Positions 1 to 7,714 of a stretch of 64,000 bases of DNA are shown one piece after another. The notes beneath the pieces were generated by a model. It was not told the origin of the DNA. It saw only the letters and a list, made by a program, of their open reading frames with translations, and made no database searches. A program made the position numbers and the translations under genes. Location: assembly GCA_051880495.1 (NCBI GenBank), contig JBJEOB010000164.1:1-64000 (forward strand). Reading direction: 5' to 3'. Source of the DNA: MGBC120314 sp051880495. Lineage in GTDB: Bacteria > Bacillota > Clostridia > Lachnospirales > Lachnospiraceae. The first letter of the stretch is position 1, and each line of letters opens with the position of its first letter.

Positions 1-867
1 TGCAGACTCAATATTTTTGAGGAGTCTGTTAAGAAGGTAATCCGGGAGGTCGGCGATATCATTTTCATAAATTTCCCTGTTGTTTTTGATTTCCATTAGC
101 TTATAAAAAATTATATCAGTAAAATCGTCAATAAATACAGGTTTAAATTTCTTAAAATATTCTTTTAATATTTCTGCACATTCAGACGGAATATTATCAT
201 AAAACATTACCGGATTACTAAAAATATTGGTGCGCAGGGCAGAAGCACTGGCAAAAGCACCGGATATTTCAGTGCTGTGGTATTCATTTCCAATACGTTT
301 AATGGTATGAGGCGTTATATCGGCTTTCTGATTTTTTATTTCCAGTATATATTCAAGTCCAAGTATATTATTAGGTTTTGTTATGAAATCCTTTGGAACT
401 GTGTCGCCTATACATTGCAGTATAGCGTTATTTCTGGCAAGAGGATATGAAATTCCGGTTTTTACCTGCTCATGAATAATGGAATCTATTTTATCAGAAT
501 TATTGATAATTAGATCAGCAACTTTTGTAAAAACAGCTAAATCTCCGTATTCACTGCCAAAACAAAGATTATTTACCTTGAGAGCATTTAGAATTTTAAT
601 ACTTCCCATTGAAAAATAAGAGGAACTGCCTAAAGCACATTTGACAGGAAGTTCAATTACAAGGTCGGCACCACATTGAAGAGCCATATTGGAACGGATA
701 TATTTGTCAATTATTGCAGGCTCGCCACGCTGGACAAAATTTCCGCTCATTACAACAACAGTACAATCAGCACCTGTAATTTTTTTGGACTGTGCAATAT
801 GATATTCGTGTCCTTTGTGAAAAGGGTTGTATTCTGCTATTATGCCGACTGCATTAATTCTGCTCAT
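1..867 (-). CDS. tmcAL: tRNA(Met) cytidine acetate ligase TmcAL, C-terminus cut by window edge
   Basis: The reading frame runs leftward from an ATG at 867 and is still open at base 1, so 289 residues of a protein usually near 400 are visible. The N-terminus reads GIIAEYNPFHKGHEYHI, the HxGH nucleotidyltransferase signature of the TmcAL/YlbM (DUF795) family. It is followed by VVMSGNFVQRGEPAIIDK and VIELPVKCALGSS, also typical of the family. TmcAL uses acetate and ATP to make N4-acetylcytidine at the wobble position of elongator tRNA-Met. The start is fixed by an AGGAGGT ribosome site five bases upstream. The gene is divergent from pduL-ackA; acetate is both the TmcAL substrate and the AckA product, but a regulatory link would be speculation. 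Family call is firm; the missing C-terminus cannot be judged. Confidence 0.9.
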   Translation of the reverse strand, partial: MSRINAVGIIAEYNPFHKGHEYHIAQSKKITGADCTVVVMSGNFVQRGEPAIIDKYIRSNMALQCGADLVIELPVKCALGSSSYFSMGSIKILNALKVNNLCFGSEYGDLAVFTKVADLIINNSDKIDSIIHEQVKTGISYPLARNNAILQCIGDTVPKDFITKPNNILGLEYILEIKNQKADITPHTIKRIGNEYHSTEISGAFASASALRTNIFSNPVMFYDNIPSECAEILKEYFKKFKPVFIDDFTDIIFYKLMEIKNNREIYENDIADLPDYLLNRLLKNIESA

Positions 868-891
868 AACATACCTCCTGATTATATTTTA

Positions 892-919
892 ATTATATTC
901 AAACGCAAATGATAGTCAA
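892..919 (-). promoter_or_regulatory. sigma-A promoter of tmcAL
   Basis: Read on the - strand, TTGACT (919-914) and TATAAT (897-892) are separated by 16 bases. The predicted start lies about 18 bases before the tmcAL ribosome site and start codon. This is a near-consensus vegetative promoter. Confidence 0.65.
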
Positions 920-985
920 TAGCGCGTATTTTGCATATTATTTCCAATTGTATAATAAAAAATGCAAATTAATTATTCAGAATAC

Positions 986-1014
986 TTGAAAATTGTCGGT
1001 AAAAATCATAAAAT
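986..1014 (+). promoter_or_regulatory. sigma-A promoter of pduL-ackA
   Basis: TTGAAA (986-991) and TAAAAT (1009-1014) have a 17-base spacer, each box matching consensus at five of six positions. It lies about 50 bases upstream of the pduL start, in the 197-bp gap between the divergent genes. I see no other obvious operator or riboswitch in that gap. Confidence 0.55.
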
Positions 1015-1064
1015 AAGAGTATAAATTTGGCAAATTACTGCCATGTGTTAAAGGAGAGTTTAGT

Positions 1065-1634
1065 ATGAAGTTTTTGGTTGAAACATCAGCACGTCACGTG
1101 CACGTAACTGAGGCAGATCTTGAGACATTATTTGGAAAGGGATATCAGTTAACAAAGAAGAAGGATCTTTCACAGCCGGGTCAGTATGCCTGCGAAGAAA
1201 GAGTAACAGTTGTAGGCCCTAAGAAGGAGCTTGCAGGTGTATCAATTCTTGGACCATGCCGTAAGGCTACACAGGTTGAGCTTTCATTAACAGATGCACG
1301 TTCAATCGGTATTGCAGCACCTGTTCGTGAATCAGGCGATACAGCCGGAAGCGGTGCATGTAAGTTAGTCGGACCATGTGGTGAAGTAGAATTAACAGAG
1401 GGTGTTATTGCTGCAAAACGTCATATTCATGCAACACCTGCAGATGCAGAAGCTCTTGGTGTAACCAACGGTGAAGTAGTTTCTGTTAAAATCGATACAG
1501 ATGGAAGAAGCCTTGTTTTCGGTGATGTTGTTGTCCGTGTAAGTGACAGCTATGCACTTGCTATGCATATTGATACTGATGAATCAAATGCAGCAGGCTG
1601 TGGCAGAGAAGTATACGGAGAAATCGTAAAATAA
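1065..1634 (+). CDS. pduL: PduL-type phosphotransacylase (phosphate acetyl/propanoyltransferase)
   Basis: The 189-residue protein moves an acyl group between CoA and phosphate. Paired with the next gene, AckA, it should convert acetyl-CoA to acetyl phosphate in the ATP-yielding route to acetate. It belongs to the PduL family, not the larger Pta/EutD family. Two metal-ligand motifs are visible: ARHVHV near residue 10 and KRHIHA near residue 120, each opening one of the two beta-barrel domains. LGPCRKATQVELSLTDAR is also family-typical. No microcompartment shell gene or encapsulation peptide is visible, so this looks like a cytosolic housekeeping enzyme. The ribosome site AAGGAGAG precedes the ATG. 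It is 25 bases upstream of ackA in one transcription unit. Whether acetyl-CoA or propionyl-CoA is preferred cannot be read from sequence. Confidence 0.9.
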   Translation: MKFLVETSARHVHVTEADLETLFGKGYQLTKKKDLSQPGQYACEERVTVVGPKKELAGVSILGPCRKATQVELSLTDARSIGIAAPVRESGDTAGSGACKLVGPCGEVELTEGVIAAKRHIHATPADAEALGVTNGEVVSVKIDTDGRSLVFGDVVVRVSDSYALAMHIDTDESNAAGCGREVYGEIVK

Positions 1635-1659
1635 TAATTCAGATCAAGGAGAAATTTTC

Positions 1660-2856
1660 ATGAATATTTTAGTATTAAACTGTGGCAGTTCATCACTTAA
1701 GTATCAGCTTATTAACATGGATGATGAGAGTGTTATTGCTAAGGGTCTTGTTGAAAGAATCGGTATTGATGGTTCTGTTCTTACACACAAGCCGACAGGT
1801 AAGGATAAGTATGTTGTTGAAACACCTATGAAGGATCATAATATTGCAGTTAAGCTCGTGCTTGATGCTTTGGTTGACCCTGAGCATGGTGTGATTAAGA
1901 GTACGGATGAAATCGCTGCAATCGGTCATCGTGTACTTCACGCAGGCGAAAAGTATAAGGCATCATGTCTTGTAACAGAAGATGTTAAGAATGTTGTACG
2001 TGAGTGCTTTGACCTTGGACCTTTACATAATCCGGCTAATCTTATCGGTATCGAAGCAGCAGAAGCTGCAATGCCTGGTAAGCCAAATGTTGCCGTATGG
2101 GATACTGCTTTTGGTGGAACAATGGAGCCTAAGGCATACCTTTATGCTATACCACGTGAATATTATGAGAAGTATCATGTAAGAAGATATGGTTTCCACG
2201 GAACAAGCCACATGTTTGTTTCAGGAGAAACAATTAAGTTTGCAGGTCTTGATAAGGATAATGCGAAGGTTATCGTGTGTCATCTTGGTAACGGTGCATC
2301 TATTTCAGCATCAATCGGTGGCAAGTGTGTAGATACATCAATGGGACTTACTCCATTGGAAGGCCTTATTATGGGTACACGTTCAGGAGATCTTGATCCT
2401 GCAATCGTTGAATTCCTTTGCAACCATGAGAATAAGTCAGTATCAGAAATATTAAATGAATTAAACAAGAAGTCAGGTATTCTTGGTATGTCAGGTGTTT
2501 CATCAGACTTCAGAGACCTTCTTGCAGAGGTGGATAAGGGTAATCAGACAGCTAAGGATGCTTTGGATGCATATGCATACAGAGTGGCTAAGTATATCGG
2601 TTCTTATGCTGCAGCAATGAATGGTGTAGATGCAATCGCCTTTACAGCAGGTGTTGGTGAGAATAATCCACGTATCCGTAAGATGATTTTAAGTTATTTT
2701 GATTATCTTGGAATTAAGGTTAATGACGCAGCTAACGAATCAGCAATCGGTGAGAGTAAATTAATCTCTACTGATGATTCAAAGGTTAAGGTTGTTGTAC
2801 TTCCTACTAACGAAGAACTTGCAATTGCAAGAGATACACTTGCACTTGTAAAGTAA
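1660..2856 (+). CDS. ackA: Acetate kinase
   Basis: This 398-residue, full-length protein makes ATP and acetate from acetyl phosphate and ADP, closing the PduL-AckA fermentation branch. The N-terminal NILVLNCGSSSLKYQL is the first ASKHA-fold phosphate loop. VAVWDTAFGG, RYGFHGTSHMFV, CHLGNGASISA and FTAGVGENNPRIR are the expected family blocks with catalytic Arg, His and Glu positions. An AAGGAG ribosome site is eight bases before the ATG. Codon use is strongly biased (AAG, GGT, CTT), as expected for a highly expressed central enzyme. It is co-transcribed with pduL and followed by a terminator. Confidence 0.97.
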   Translation: MNILVLNCGSSSLKYQLINMDDESVIAKGLVERIGIDGSVLTHKPTGKDKYVVETPMKDHNIAVKLVLDALVDPEHGVIKSTDEIAAIGHRVLHAGEKYKASCLVTEDVKNVVRECFDLGPLHNPANLIGIEAAEAAMPGKPNVAVWDTAFGGTMEPKAYLYAIPREYYEKYHVRRYGFHGTSHMFVSGETIKFAGLDKDNAKVIVCHLGNGASISASIGGKCVDTSMGLTPLEGLIMGTRSGDLDPAIVEFLCNHENKSVSEILNELNKKSGILGMSGVSSDFRDLLAEVDKGNQTAKDALDAYAYRVAKYIGSYAAAMNGVDAIAFTAGVGENNPRIRKMILSYFDYLGIKVNDAANESAIGESKLISTDDSKVKVVVLPTNEELAIARDTLALVK

Positions 2857-2883
2857 TTAATTTTTAAAACAATGTATTTAGGT

Positions 2884-2932
2884 ACGACAGATAATCTATG
2901 ATTTTTATCATATATTATCTGTCGTTTTTATT
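2884..2932 (+). terminator. Rho-independent terminator after ackA
   Basis: ACGACAGATAAT (2884-2895) pairs perfectly with ATTATCTGTCGT (2914-2925). After one mismatch the stem continues with TATGAT/ATCATA around a short T-rich loop. A TTTTATTTTAT run follows. It closes the pduL-ackA unit. Confidence 0.9.
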
Positions 2933-2955
2933 TTATGTTTTAAAAAACAAAAATC

Positions 2956-2984
2956 TTGAAACGGACAGCTTAAGTTTATATAAT
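2956..2984 (+). promoter_or_regulatory. sigma-A promoter of the RCC1/GH5 gene pair
   Basis: TTGAAA (2956-2961) and TATAAT (2979-2984) have a 17-base spacer. It lies between the ackA terminator and the RCC1 gene, about 40 bases before its chosen start. A start upstream of 3000 would put coding sequence inside the terminator and promoter, which supports the later start. Confidence 0.75.
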
Positions 2985-3023
2985 AAACTATATATCAAAA
3001 TTATGAAAATCGTGAGGTCACAA

Positions 3024-4982
3024 ATGAATCAATTGAAAAAACAAGTGATTTATGTATTGATATGTTGTCTGCTTTTTAGCTTTTTTTGGCCGCCTGTATT
3101 TGCATATGCAAAAGAAGAATCCGATGAGGCAAAAGAAGAGTATAAGATACAGCAGATTTGTCTTGGGGATAGTCATACGGCAGCGATAACCACGGACGGA
3201 GAACTTTATATGTGGGGCGACAATACATACGGCCAGCTCGGCAACGGTGATATCAGCCAGTATAAAAACTGTGTACCCGTCAAAGTTCTCGATAATGTTA
3301 TTTCGGTGGGACTGGGGCGTAAGCACAGCGGCGCGGTTACATCCGAGGGCAAACTTTATATGTGGGGTGATAATGACAGCGGCCAGCTTGGCAACGGAAG
3401 CTTTGGCCGTGGTACTAACAGCACGGTTCCGATATTAATAATGGAAAATGTACAAAAAGTTGTCTTAGGTGAATTACACAGTGCCGCAATAACAACAGAC
3501 GGCAGCCTTTATGTGTGGGGTGCCAATTTAAACGGGTGCCTTGGAACCGGAAGCAGCGGCAATAAGTATTCACCTGTTAAAATAATGGATAATGTTGTTG
3601 ACGTGAGCCTTGGCTGGTATCACAGTGCGGCAATAACATCTGATGGAAGTCTTTACATATGGGGTTATAATAATTATGGCCAGCTAGGCAAAGGAACCTC
3701 AGGTGTAAATGATTACTGCAACGTTCCCGAAAAAATAATGGATGATGTAGTCTCTGTAAGCCTTGGATATTACAGCAGCGCAGCTGTCACATCTGATGGT
3801 ACTCTCTATACATGGGGAGATAACAGGTATGGTCAGCTCGGACTTGAAGCGGTACCTACATCAGAATACAGACCATCACCGCAAAAGGTAATGGAAAATG
3901 TCCGTAAAGTAAGCCTTGGAAGCCTGCATTGCGGGGCGGTTACTAATGACGGATACCTGTATATGTGGGGAGATAACGGATATGACGGAAAGCTTGGGAT
4001 TGGTACATCGGGTTCAGGCCAGTACAGTGCAGTCCCTGTAAAAATACTTGAAAATGTTGCTGATATTTCTTTTGGATATACGCATAGTGCAGCACTTAAG
4101 TTAAATCAATATCTGTATATGTGGGGAGCAAACTGGTATGGAGAACTTGGTGACGGAACAACACAGAATAAAGTTCGTCCTGTCAAAATAAGAATTCCGG
4201 GAGGTATAGTACCTCAGGATGAAGAAAAAGTGAGATTGTTTGTGAGAAGACTGTATACTACGGTCCTTGGGCGTATACCCGACCAGGAAGGTATTGATAC
4301 ATGGACGGCTCTGCTGATGGGCAGAATGACCGATGGCCTGTCAATCGGATATGGTTTTACATTCAGCGATGAGTGCCTGAACAGAAAATTATCGAATGAT
4401 GATTATGTTGAAATACTATATAAAGCATTTTTGGACCGTTCGTCTGATGCAGACGGAAAAAATGAATGGGTATCACAGCTTGCGGCAGGTATTGACAGGG
4501 AAAAGGTTTTTTACAGCTTTGTCATGTCAGATGAGTTTGAAGTAATCTGCAGACAGTATGGTATTGAAATCGGACAGATAGAAGACATAGACAATTTTGA
4601 TACGATTTTAAACAGATACAGAAATCAGTCCCCGAACATTACAAAGTTTGTTGCAAGGTGTTATCTGACGGCTCTGGAACGAACGTATGATTTTATCGGA
4701 CTCGAGAACTGGTGCCGTGAAATCATTACAAAAAACATGACACCTAAGCAGGTTGCAGAATGTTTTATATTTTCGGAAGAATTTGAAGAAAAGAAACTTG
4801 ATAATGTTGAATATGTAAAGGCATTGTACAGGTCATTTATGGGCAGAGAAGCTGATGCAGATGGGCTTGTGCTCTGGGTGAATGCTTTGGATAAGCAGGA
4901 AATGACAAGAAGTGAAGTGCTTGACGGATTTGCATATTCGGAAGAGTTTTCAGCGATACTTGAAAGCTTTTATTTATATTAA
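3024..4982 (+). CDS. Secreted RCC1-like seven-bladed propeller with DUF4214-type tail
   Basis: The protein has 652 residues. Residues 1-29 form a signal peptide: a KK-containing N-region, a hydrophobic core and an FAYA end. Seven repeats of about 50 residues follow (roughly 40-390), each containing LYxWG preceded by an LGxxHSAAITxDG-like strand. LYxWG occurs near 61, 111, 162, 210, 261, 312 and 364, which makes a complete RCC1-type propeller. Residues about 400-652 are DUF4214-type helical units with DADG-containing loops and repeated SDEF motifs. The neighbouring GH5 gene has the same tail. The start at 3024 has a GAGGT site at 3014-3018; an in-frame ATG at 3003 lacks one. The eukaryotic RCC1 exchange-factor role should not be assumed. 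A surface binding or scaffold role is inference. Confidence 0.8.
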   Translation: MNQLKKQVIYVLICCLLFSFFWPPVFAYAKEESDEAKEEYKIQQICLGDSHTAAITTDGELYMWGDNTYGQLGNGDISQYKNCVPVKVLDNVISVGLGRKHSGAVTSEGKLYMWGDNDSGQLGNGSFGRGTNSTVPILIMENVQKVVLGELHSAAITTDGSLYVWGANLNGCLGTGSSGNKYSPVKIMDNVVDVSLGWYHSAAITSDGSLYIWGYNNYGQLGKGTSGVNDYCNVPEKIMDDVVSVSLGYYSSAAVTSDGTLYTWGDNRYGQLGLEAVPTSEYRPSPQKVMENVRKVSLGSLHCGAVTNDGYLYMWGDNGYDGKLGIGTSGSGQYSAVPVKILENVADISFGYTHSAALKLNQYLYMWGANWYGELGDGTTQNKVRPVKIRIPGGIVPQDEEKVRLFVRRLYTTVLGRIPDQEGIDTWTALLMGRMTDGLSIGYGFTFSDECLNRKLSNDDYVEILYKAFLDRSSDADGKNEWVSQLAAGIDREKVFYSFVMSDEFEVICRQYGIEIGQIEDIDNFDTILNRYRNQSPNITKFVARCYLTALERTYDFIGLENWCREIITKNMTPKQVAECFIFSEEFEEKKLDNVEYVKALYRSFMGREADADGLVLWVNALDKQEMTRSEVLDGFAYSEEFSAILESFYLY

Positions 4983-5000
4983 TGTGTTAGGAGAACAAAA

Positions 5001-6845
5001 ATGAAGAAGGTAAAAAAGGTAATAGTGTATGTTTTGTTATTGTCGGTTTTTATGGGACTTTTAAGTTATCCGGCTGTAGCAGTAAAAGCACAGGTGTCTT
5101 TGGAAAGTGAAGAAAAGACACCTGTGTATGTTCATGGACAATTGTCAGTTGATGGAACAAAAGTTGTGGATGAACATGGTAATCCGTTTCAGTTAAGGGG
5201 AATTTCAACTCATGGAATTAACTGGGATATAGGTTATCCTTATGTTAATAAGGAGGCGTTTAAAGAATTAAGGGATGAATGGGGCGCAAATGCAATTCGT
5301 CTGGCAATGTATACTGCAGAATATAACGGATATTGCGAAGGCGGCAATCAGACAGAGCTGAAGAATATTATTAAAAACGGGGTAGACTATGCTAAGGAGC
5401 TTGGAATGTATGCAATTATCGACTGGCATGTATTAAATGATAATACGCCGTTAAAGTATATTGATAATGCAAAAAGTTTCTGGCAGGAAATATCTCTACA
5501 ATATAAAGACTATAATAATGTACTGTATGAGATTTGTAATGAACCAAACGGATGCAGCTGGGATGATATTAAATCATATGCTAATACAATTATACCAATT
5601 ATACGTGCAAATGACCCTGATGCAATTATTATTGTCGGTACACCGACATGGTCACAGCTTGGTATGCAGGGACATACAAATGAAGTTGCTGACTCACCTC
5701 TGACGGGATACAGCAATATAGTATATGCACTTCATTTTTATTGTGCCGAAAGTTCACACAGCCAGTATCTTCCTGCAAAGGTTGACTATGCAGTAAATAA
5801 AGGCATAGCTGTTCTTGTTTCGGAATTTGGAATGTCCGAGGCAAGTGGCAATGGGAATATCAGTGCAGAGCAGGGAGTAAAGTGGTTTGAAAAGCTGGAT
5901 GATTATGGAATAGGATATTTCTGCTGGAGTCTTTCAAATAAGAATGAAACATCAGCATTGATTGCCAGCTGGTGTACTAAAACATCAGGATGGGAGGAAA
6001 GTGAACTGACTGATGCCGGAAAATTTATAAAAGAGCAGTACCTTCTTAGAAAAGAAGTGTTTACAGATGACCCGGATACACCGCGAAATGAAGACCTTGT
6101 TGCGTTTGTAACACGGTTATATACATTGGTACTTAACAGAACTGCAGATATAAGCGAAGTAAATGACTGGGTAGACAGACTTGTATCAAAGGAGCATAAC
6201 GGTTTTAGCGTCGGATACGGATTTGTATTCAGTGATGAGTGTGTAAACCGTAACTTAAGCAATGAGGAATTCGTAAAAATAATGTATAGAACATATCTTG
6301 GCAGGGAAGCGGACGCAGATGGACTTAACACATGGACGGATATGCTTAATGCCGGTATGGACAGGGAAGTTATTTTTTATGGTTTTGCCATGTCAGATGA
6401 ATTTAACGGGATATGCAAAACTTATGGAATTGATGTCGGAAGCACGGACAGTATTGTAGGATTTTCAGATAAACTTAATGCTTATAAAAACCAGAAGATT
6501 AATGTTAATAAATTTGTAATCAGATGTTATGAAAAGGCACTTGGAAGAAGCTATGACACTGATGGACTGGAAAACTGGTGCAAACTGATAATAACAGGCG
6601 AAAAAACGCCAAAACAGGTTGCTACAGACGGATTTTTCAATTCTACGGAATTTATTAATAAAAATCTAAGCAATACTGAATATGTTAAGGTTTTATACAG
6701 AACATTTCTTGGAAGGGAATATGATGACGGCGGACTGGCTGTCTGGGTTAACCTTCTTGACACTAACAGCATGACGCGCAATGAGGTATTAAACGGCTTT
6801 GCAGATTCAGATGAATTCGCAAAAATTCTTGAAAGTTTTATTTAA
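5001..6845 (+). CDS. Secreted GH5 endoglucanase with DUF4214-type tail
   Basis: The protein has 614 residues, with a signal peptide at about 1-30. A glycoside hydrolase family 5 barrel follows at about 45-350. It reads LRGISTHGINW near the start, IIDWHVLND, the acid/base glutamate in YEICNEPNG (about E181), LHFYC, and the nucleophile in LVSEFGMSE (about E275). The pattern is closest to subfamily GH5_2 endo-beta-1,4-glucanases; cellulose or a mixed-linkage glucan is the likely substrate. Residues about 362-614 are DUF4214-type units with LGREADADGLNTW, SDEF and a final FADSDEFAKILESF. These match the tail of the upstream RCC1 protein, 18 bases away, so both were probably made and localised together. 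No carbohydrate-binding module, dockerin or LPXTG motif is visible. Confidence 0.9.
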   Translation: MKKVKKVIVYVLLLSVFMGLLSYPAVAVKAQVSLESEEKTPVYVHGQLSVDGTKVVDEHGNPFQLRGISTHGINWDIGYPYVNKEAFKELRDEWGANAIRLAMYTAEYNGYCEGGNQTELKNIIKNGVDYAKELGMYAIIDWHVLNDNTPLKYIDNAKSFWQEISLQYKDYNNVLYEICNEPNGCSWDDIKSYANTIIPIIRANDPDAIIIVGTPTWSQLGMQGHTNEVADSPLTGYSNIVYALHFYCAESSHSQYLPAKVDYAVNKGIAVLVSEFGMSEASGNGNISAEQGVKWFEKLDDYGIGYFCWSLSNKNETSALIASWCTKTSGWEESELTDAGKFIKEQYLLRKEVFTDDPDTPRNEDLVAFVTRLYTLVLNRTADISEVNDWVDRLVSKEHNGFSVGYGFVFSDECVNRNLSNEEFVKIMYRTYLGREADADGLNTWTDMLNAGMDREVIFYGFAMSDEFNGICKTYGIDVGSTDSIVGFSDKLNAYKNQKINVNKFVIRCYEKALGRSYDTDGLENWCKLIITGEKTPKQVATDGFFNSTEFINKNLSNTEYVKVLYRTFLGREYDDGGLAVWVNLLDTNSMTRNEVLNGFADSDEFAKILESFI

Positions 6846-6852
6846 AAAAATA

Positions 6853-6881
6853 TTGACAAACCAATATATTGTGCTTATAAT
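6853..6881 (+). promoter_or_regulatory. Perfect consensus sigma-A promoter of yceD-rpmF
   Basis: TTGACA (6853-6858) and TATAAT (6876-6881) match consensus exactly with a 17-base spacer. The -35 box begins only eight bases after the GH5 stop codon. High, largely constitutive transcription of the ribosomal gene behind it is expected. Confidence 0.92.
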
Positions 6882-6934
6882 TGTAAAAGTGCGCAAATAG
6901 TGTATTTGTGTATTAATAGCATAGGAGTGATAAT

Positions 6935-7462
6935 ATGCTGTTGGATTTATCAGAATTGTTGTCAGGTAACTGTCGTCTCAAAGAATTTGATGCCACGCTT
7001 TCAATGAATGAATTTGATTCGTCATTAGGCAGCTATCAGATTGAGGAAAAACCTGATTTTACGATTAAGATTTCAACAACCGGTAACAGGAAATTTCTTG
7101 TTACTGCCAGTGGATATGTCGTGATGGATATCCCATGCGGAAGATGTCTTACAGACGTATCGACTAAGGTGCCGTTTGAAATTGAACGTGAACTCGATTT
7201 TACTGAAGACGCAGAAGAAACTGATGAACGACTTGAAGAGATGACTTATATTGACGGATATCACCTTGATGTAGACAAGTTAGTCTATTCAGAGCTTCTT
7301 CTTAATATTCCGCTGAGAGTATTGTGCAGTGAAGATTGCAAGGGACTTTGCTTTAAGTGTGGAGCAGACCTGAACAAAGGTGAGTGTGGTTGCGATAGAG
7401 AGCAACTTGATCCAAGGATGTCTGTTATTCAGGATATTTTTAAGAATTTTAAGGAGGTGTGA
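6935..7462 (+). CDS. yceD: YceD/DUF177 family protein (23S rRNA/L32-linked)
   Basis: The 175-residue protein belongs to the DUF177 (YceD) family, implicated in 23S rRNA accumulation and almost always encoded just before rpmF. Family landmarks are MDIPCGRCLTDV near residue 68, an acidic stretch around residues 90-105, LLNIPLRVLCSEDCKG, and a Cys-rich end with CFKCGADLNKGECGC that may bind metal. The ribosome site is AGGAG before the ATG at 6935. The last codons carry the AAGGAGGT site of rpmF, and the TGA stop is two bases from the rpmF start, so the genes are probably translationally coupled. The molecular function is not well established. Confidence 0.9.
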   Translation: MLLDLSELLSGNCRLKEFDATLSMNEFDSSLGSYQIEEKPDFTIKISTTGNRKFLVTASGYVVMDIPCGRCLTDVSTKVPFEIERELDFTEDAEETDERLEEMTYIDGYHLDVDKLVYSELLLNIPLRVLCSEDCKGLCFKCGADLNKGECGCDREQLDPRMSVIQDIFKNFKEV

Positions 7463-7464
7463 CC

Positions 7465-7644
7465 ATGTCAATTTGTCCAAAGAATAAATCATCAAAGGCT
7501 AGAAGAGATAAGAGAAGAGCAAACTGGAAGATGGATGTTCCTAATCTTGTAAAATGTAGCAAGTGTGGCGCTTTAATGATGCCTCATCAGGTTTGTAAGG
7601 CTTGTGGATGCTACAACAAAAAAGAGATTATTGCAGTTGACTAA
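7465..7644 (+). CDS. rpmF: 50S ribosomal protein L32
   Basis: The 59-residue protein is a small component of the large ribosomal subunit. SSKARRDKRRANWKM is the L32 core. Four cysteines in CSKCG and CKACGCY show the zinc-binding form. The N-terminus MSICPKNK differs from the common MAVPKRKTS but keeps the basic segment. The start at 7465 is chosen because AAGGAGGT lies six bases upstream; a GTG six bases earlier would overlap that site. A terminator follows. Confidence 0.95.
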   Translation: MSICPKNKSSKARRDKRRANWKMDVPNLVKCSKCGALMMPHQVCKACGCYNKKEIIAVD

Positions 7645-7655
7645 TCTATAAAAAT

Positions 7656-7682
7656 AAGCTTCTGAAAGGAAGCTTTTTTTAT
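7656..7682 (+). terminator. Rho-independent terminator after rpmF
   Basis: AAGCTTC (7656-7662) and GAAGCTT (7669-7675) pair around a six-base loop, followed by a T run. It separates yceD-rpmF from the membrane protein gene. Confidence 0.9.
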
Positions 7683-7714
7683 TATTAAATTAGTAATATG
7701 AGATTGGAGAAATG

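Noticed and set aside
676..912. A 78-codon open frame on the + strand at the left edge
   Set aside because: It is antisense to tmcAL, whose frame, ribosome site and motifs are clear; composition and sequence show no protein family.
2898..3023. A longer N-terminus for the RCC1 protein
   Set aside because: It would start inside the ackA terminator and include the promoter; the signal peptide and GAGGT site fit the start at 3024.
3160..4190. Tandem DNA-level repeats in the RCC1 gene
   Set aside because: The roughly 150-base periodicity is due to protein repeats; nucleotide copies have diverged, so there is no recent DNA repeat array.
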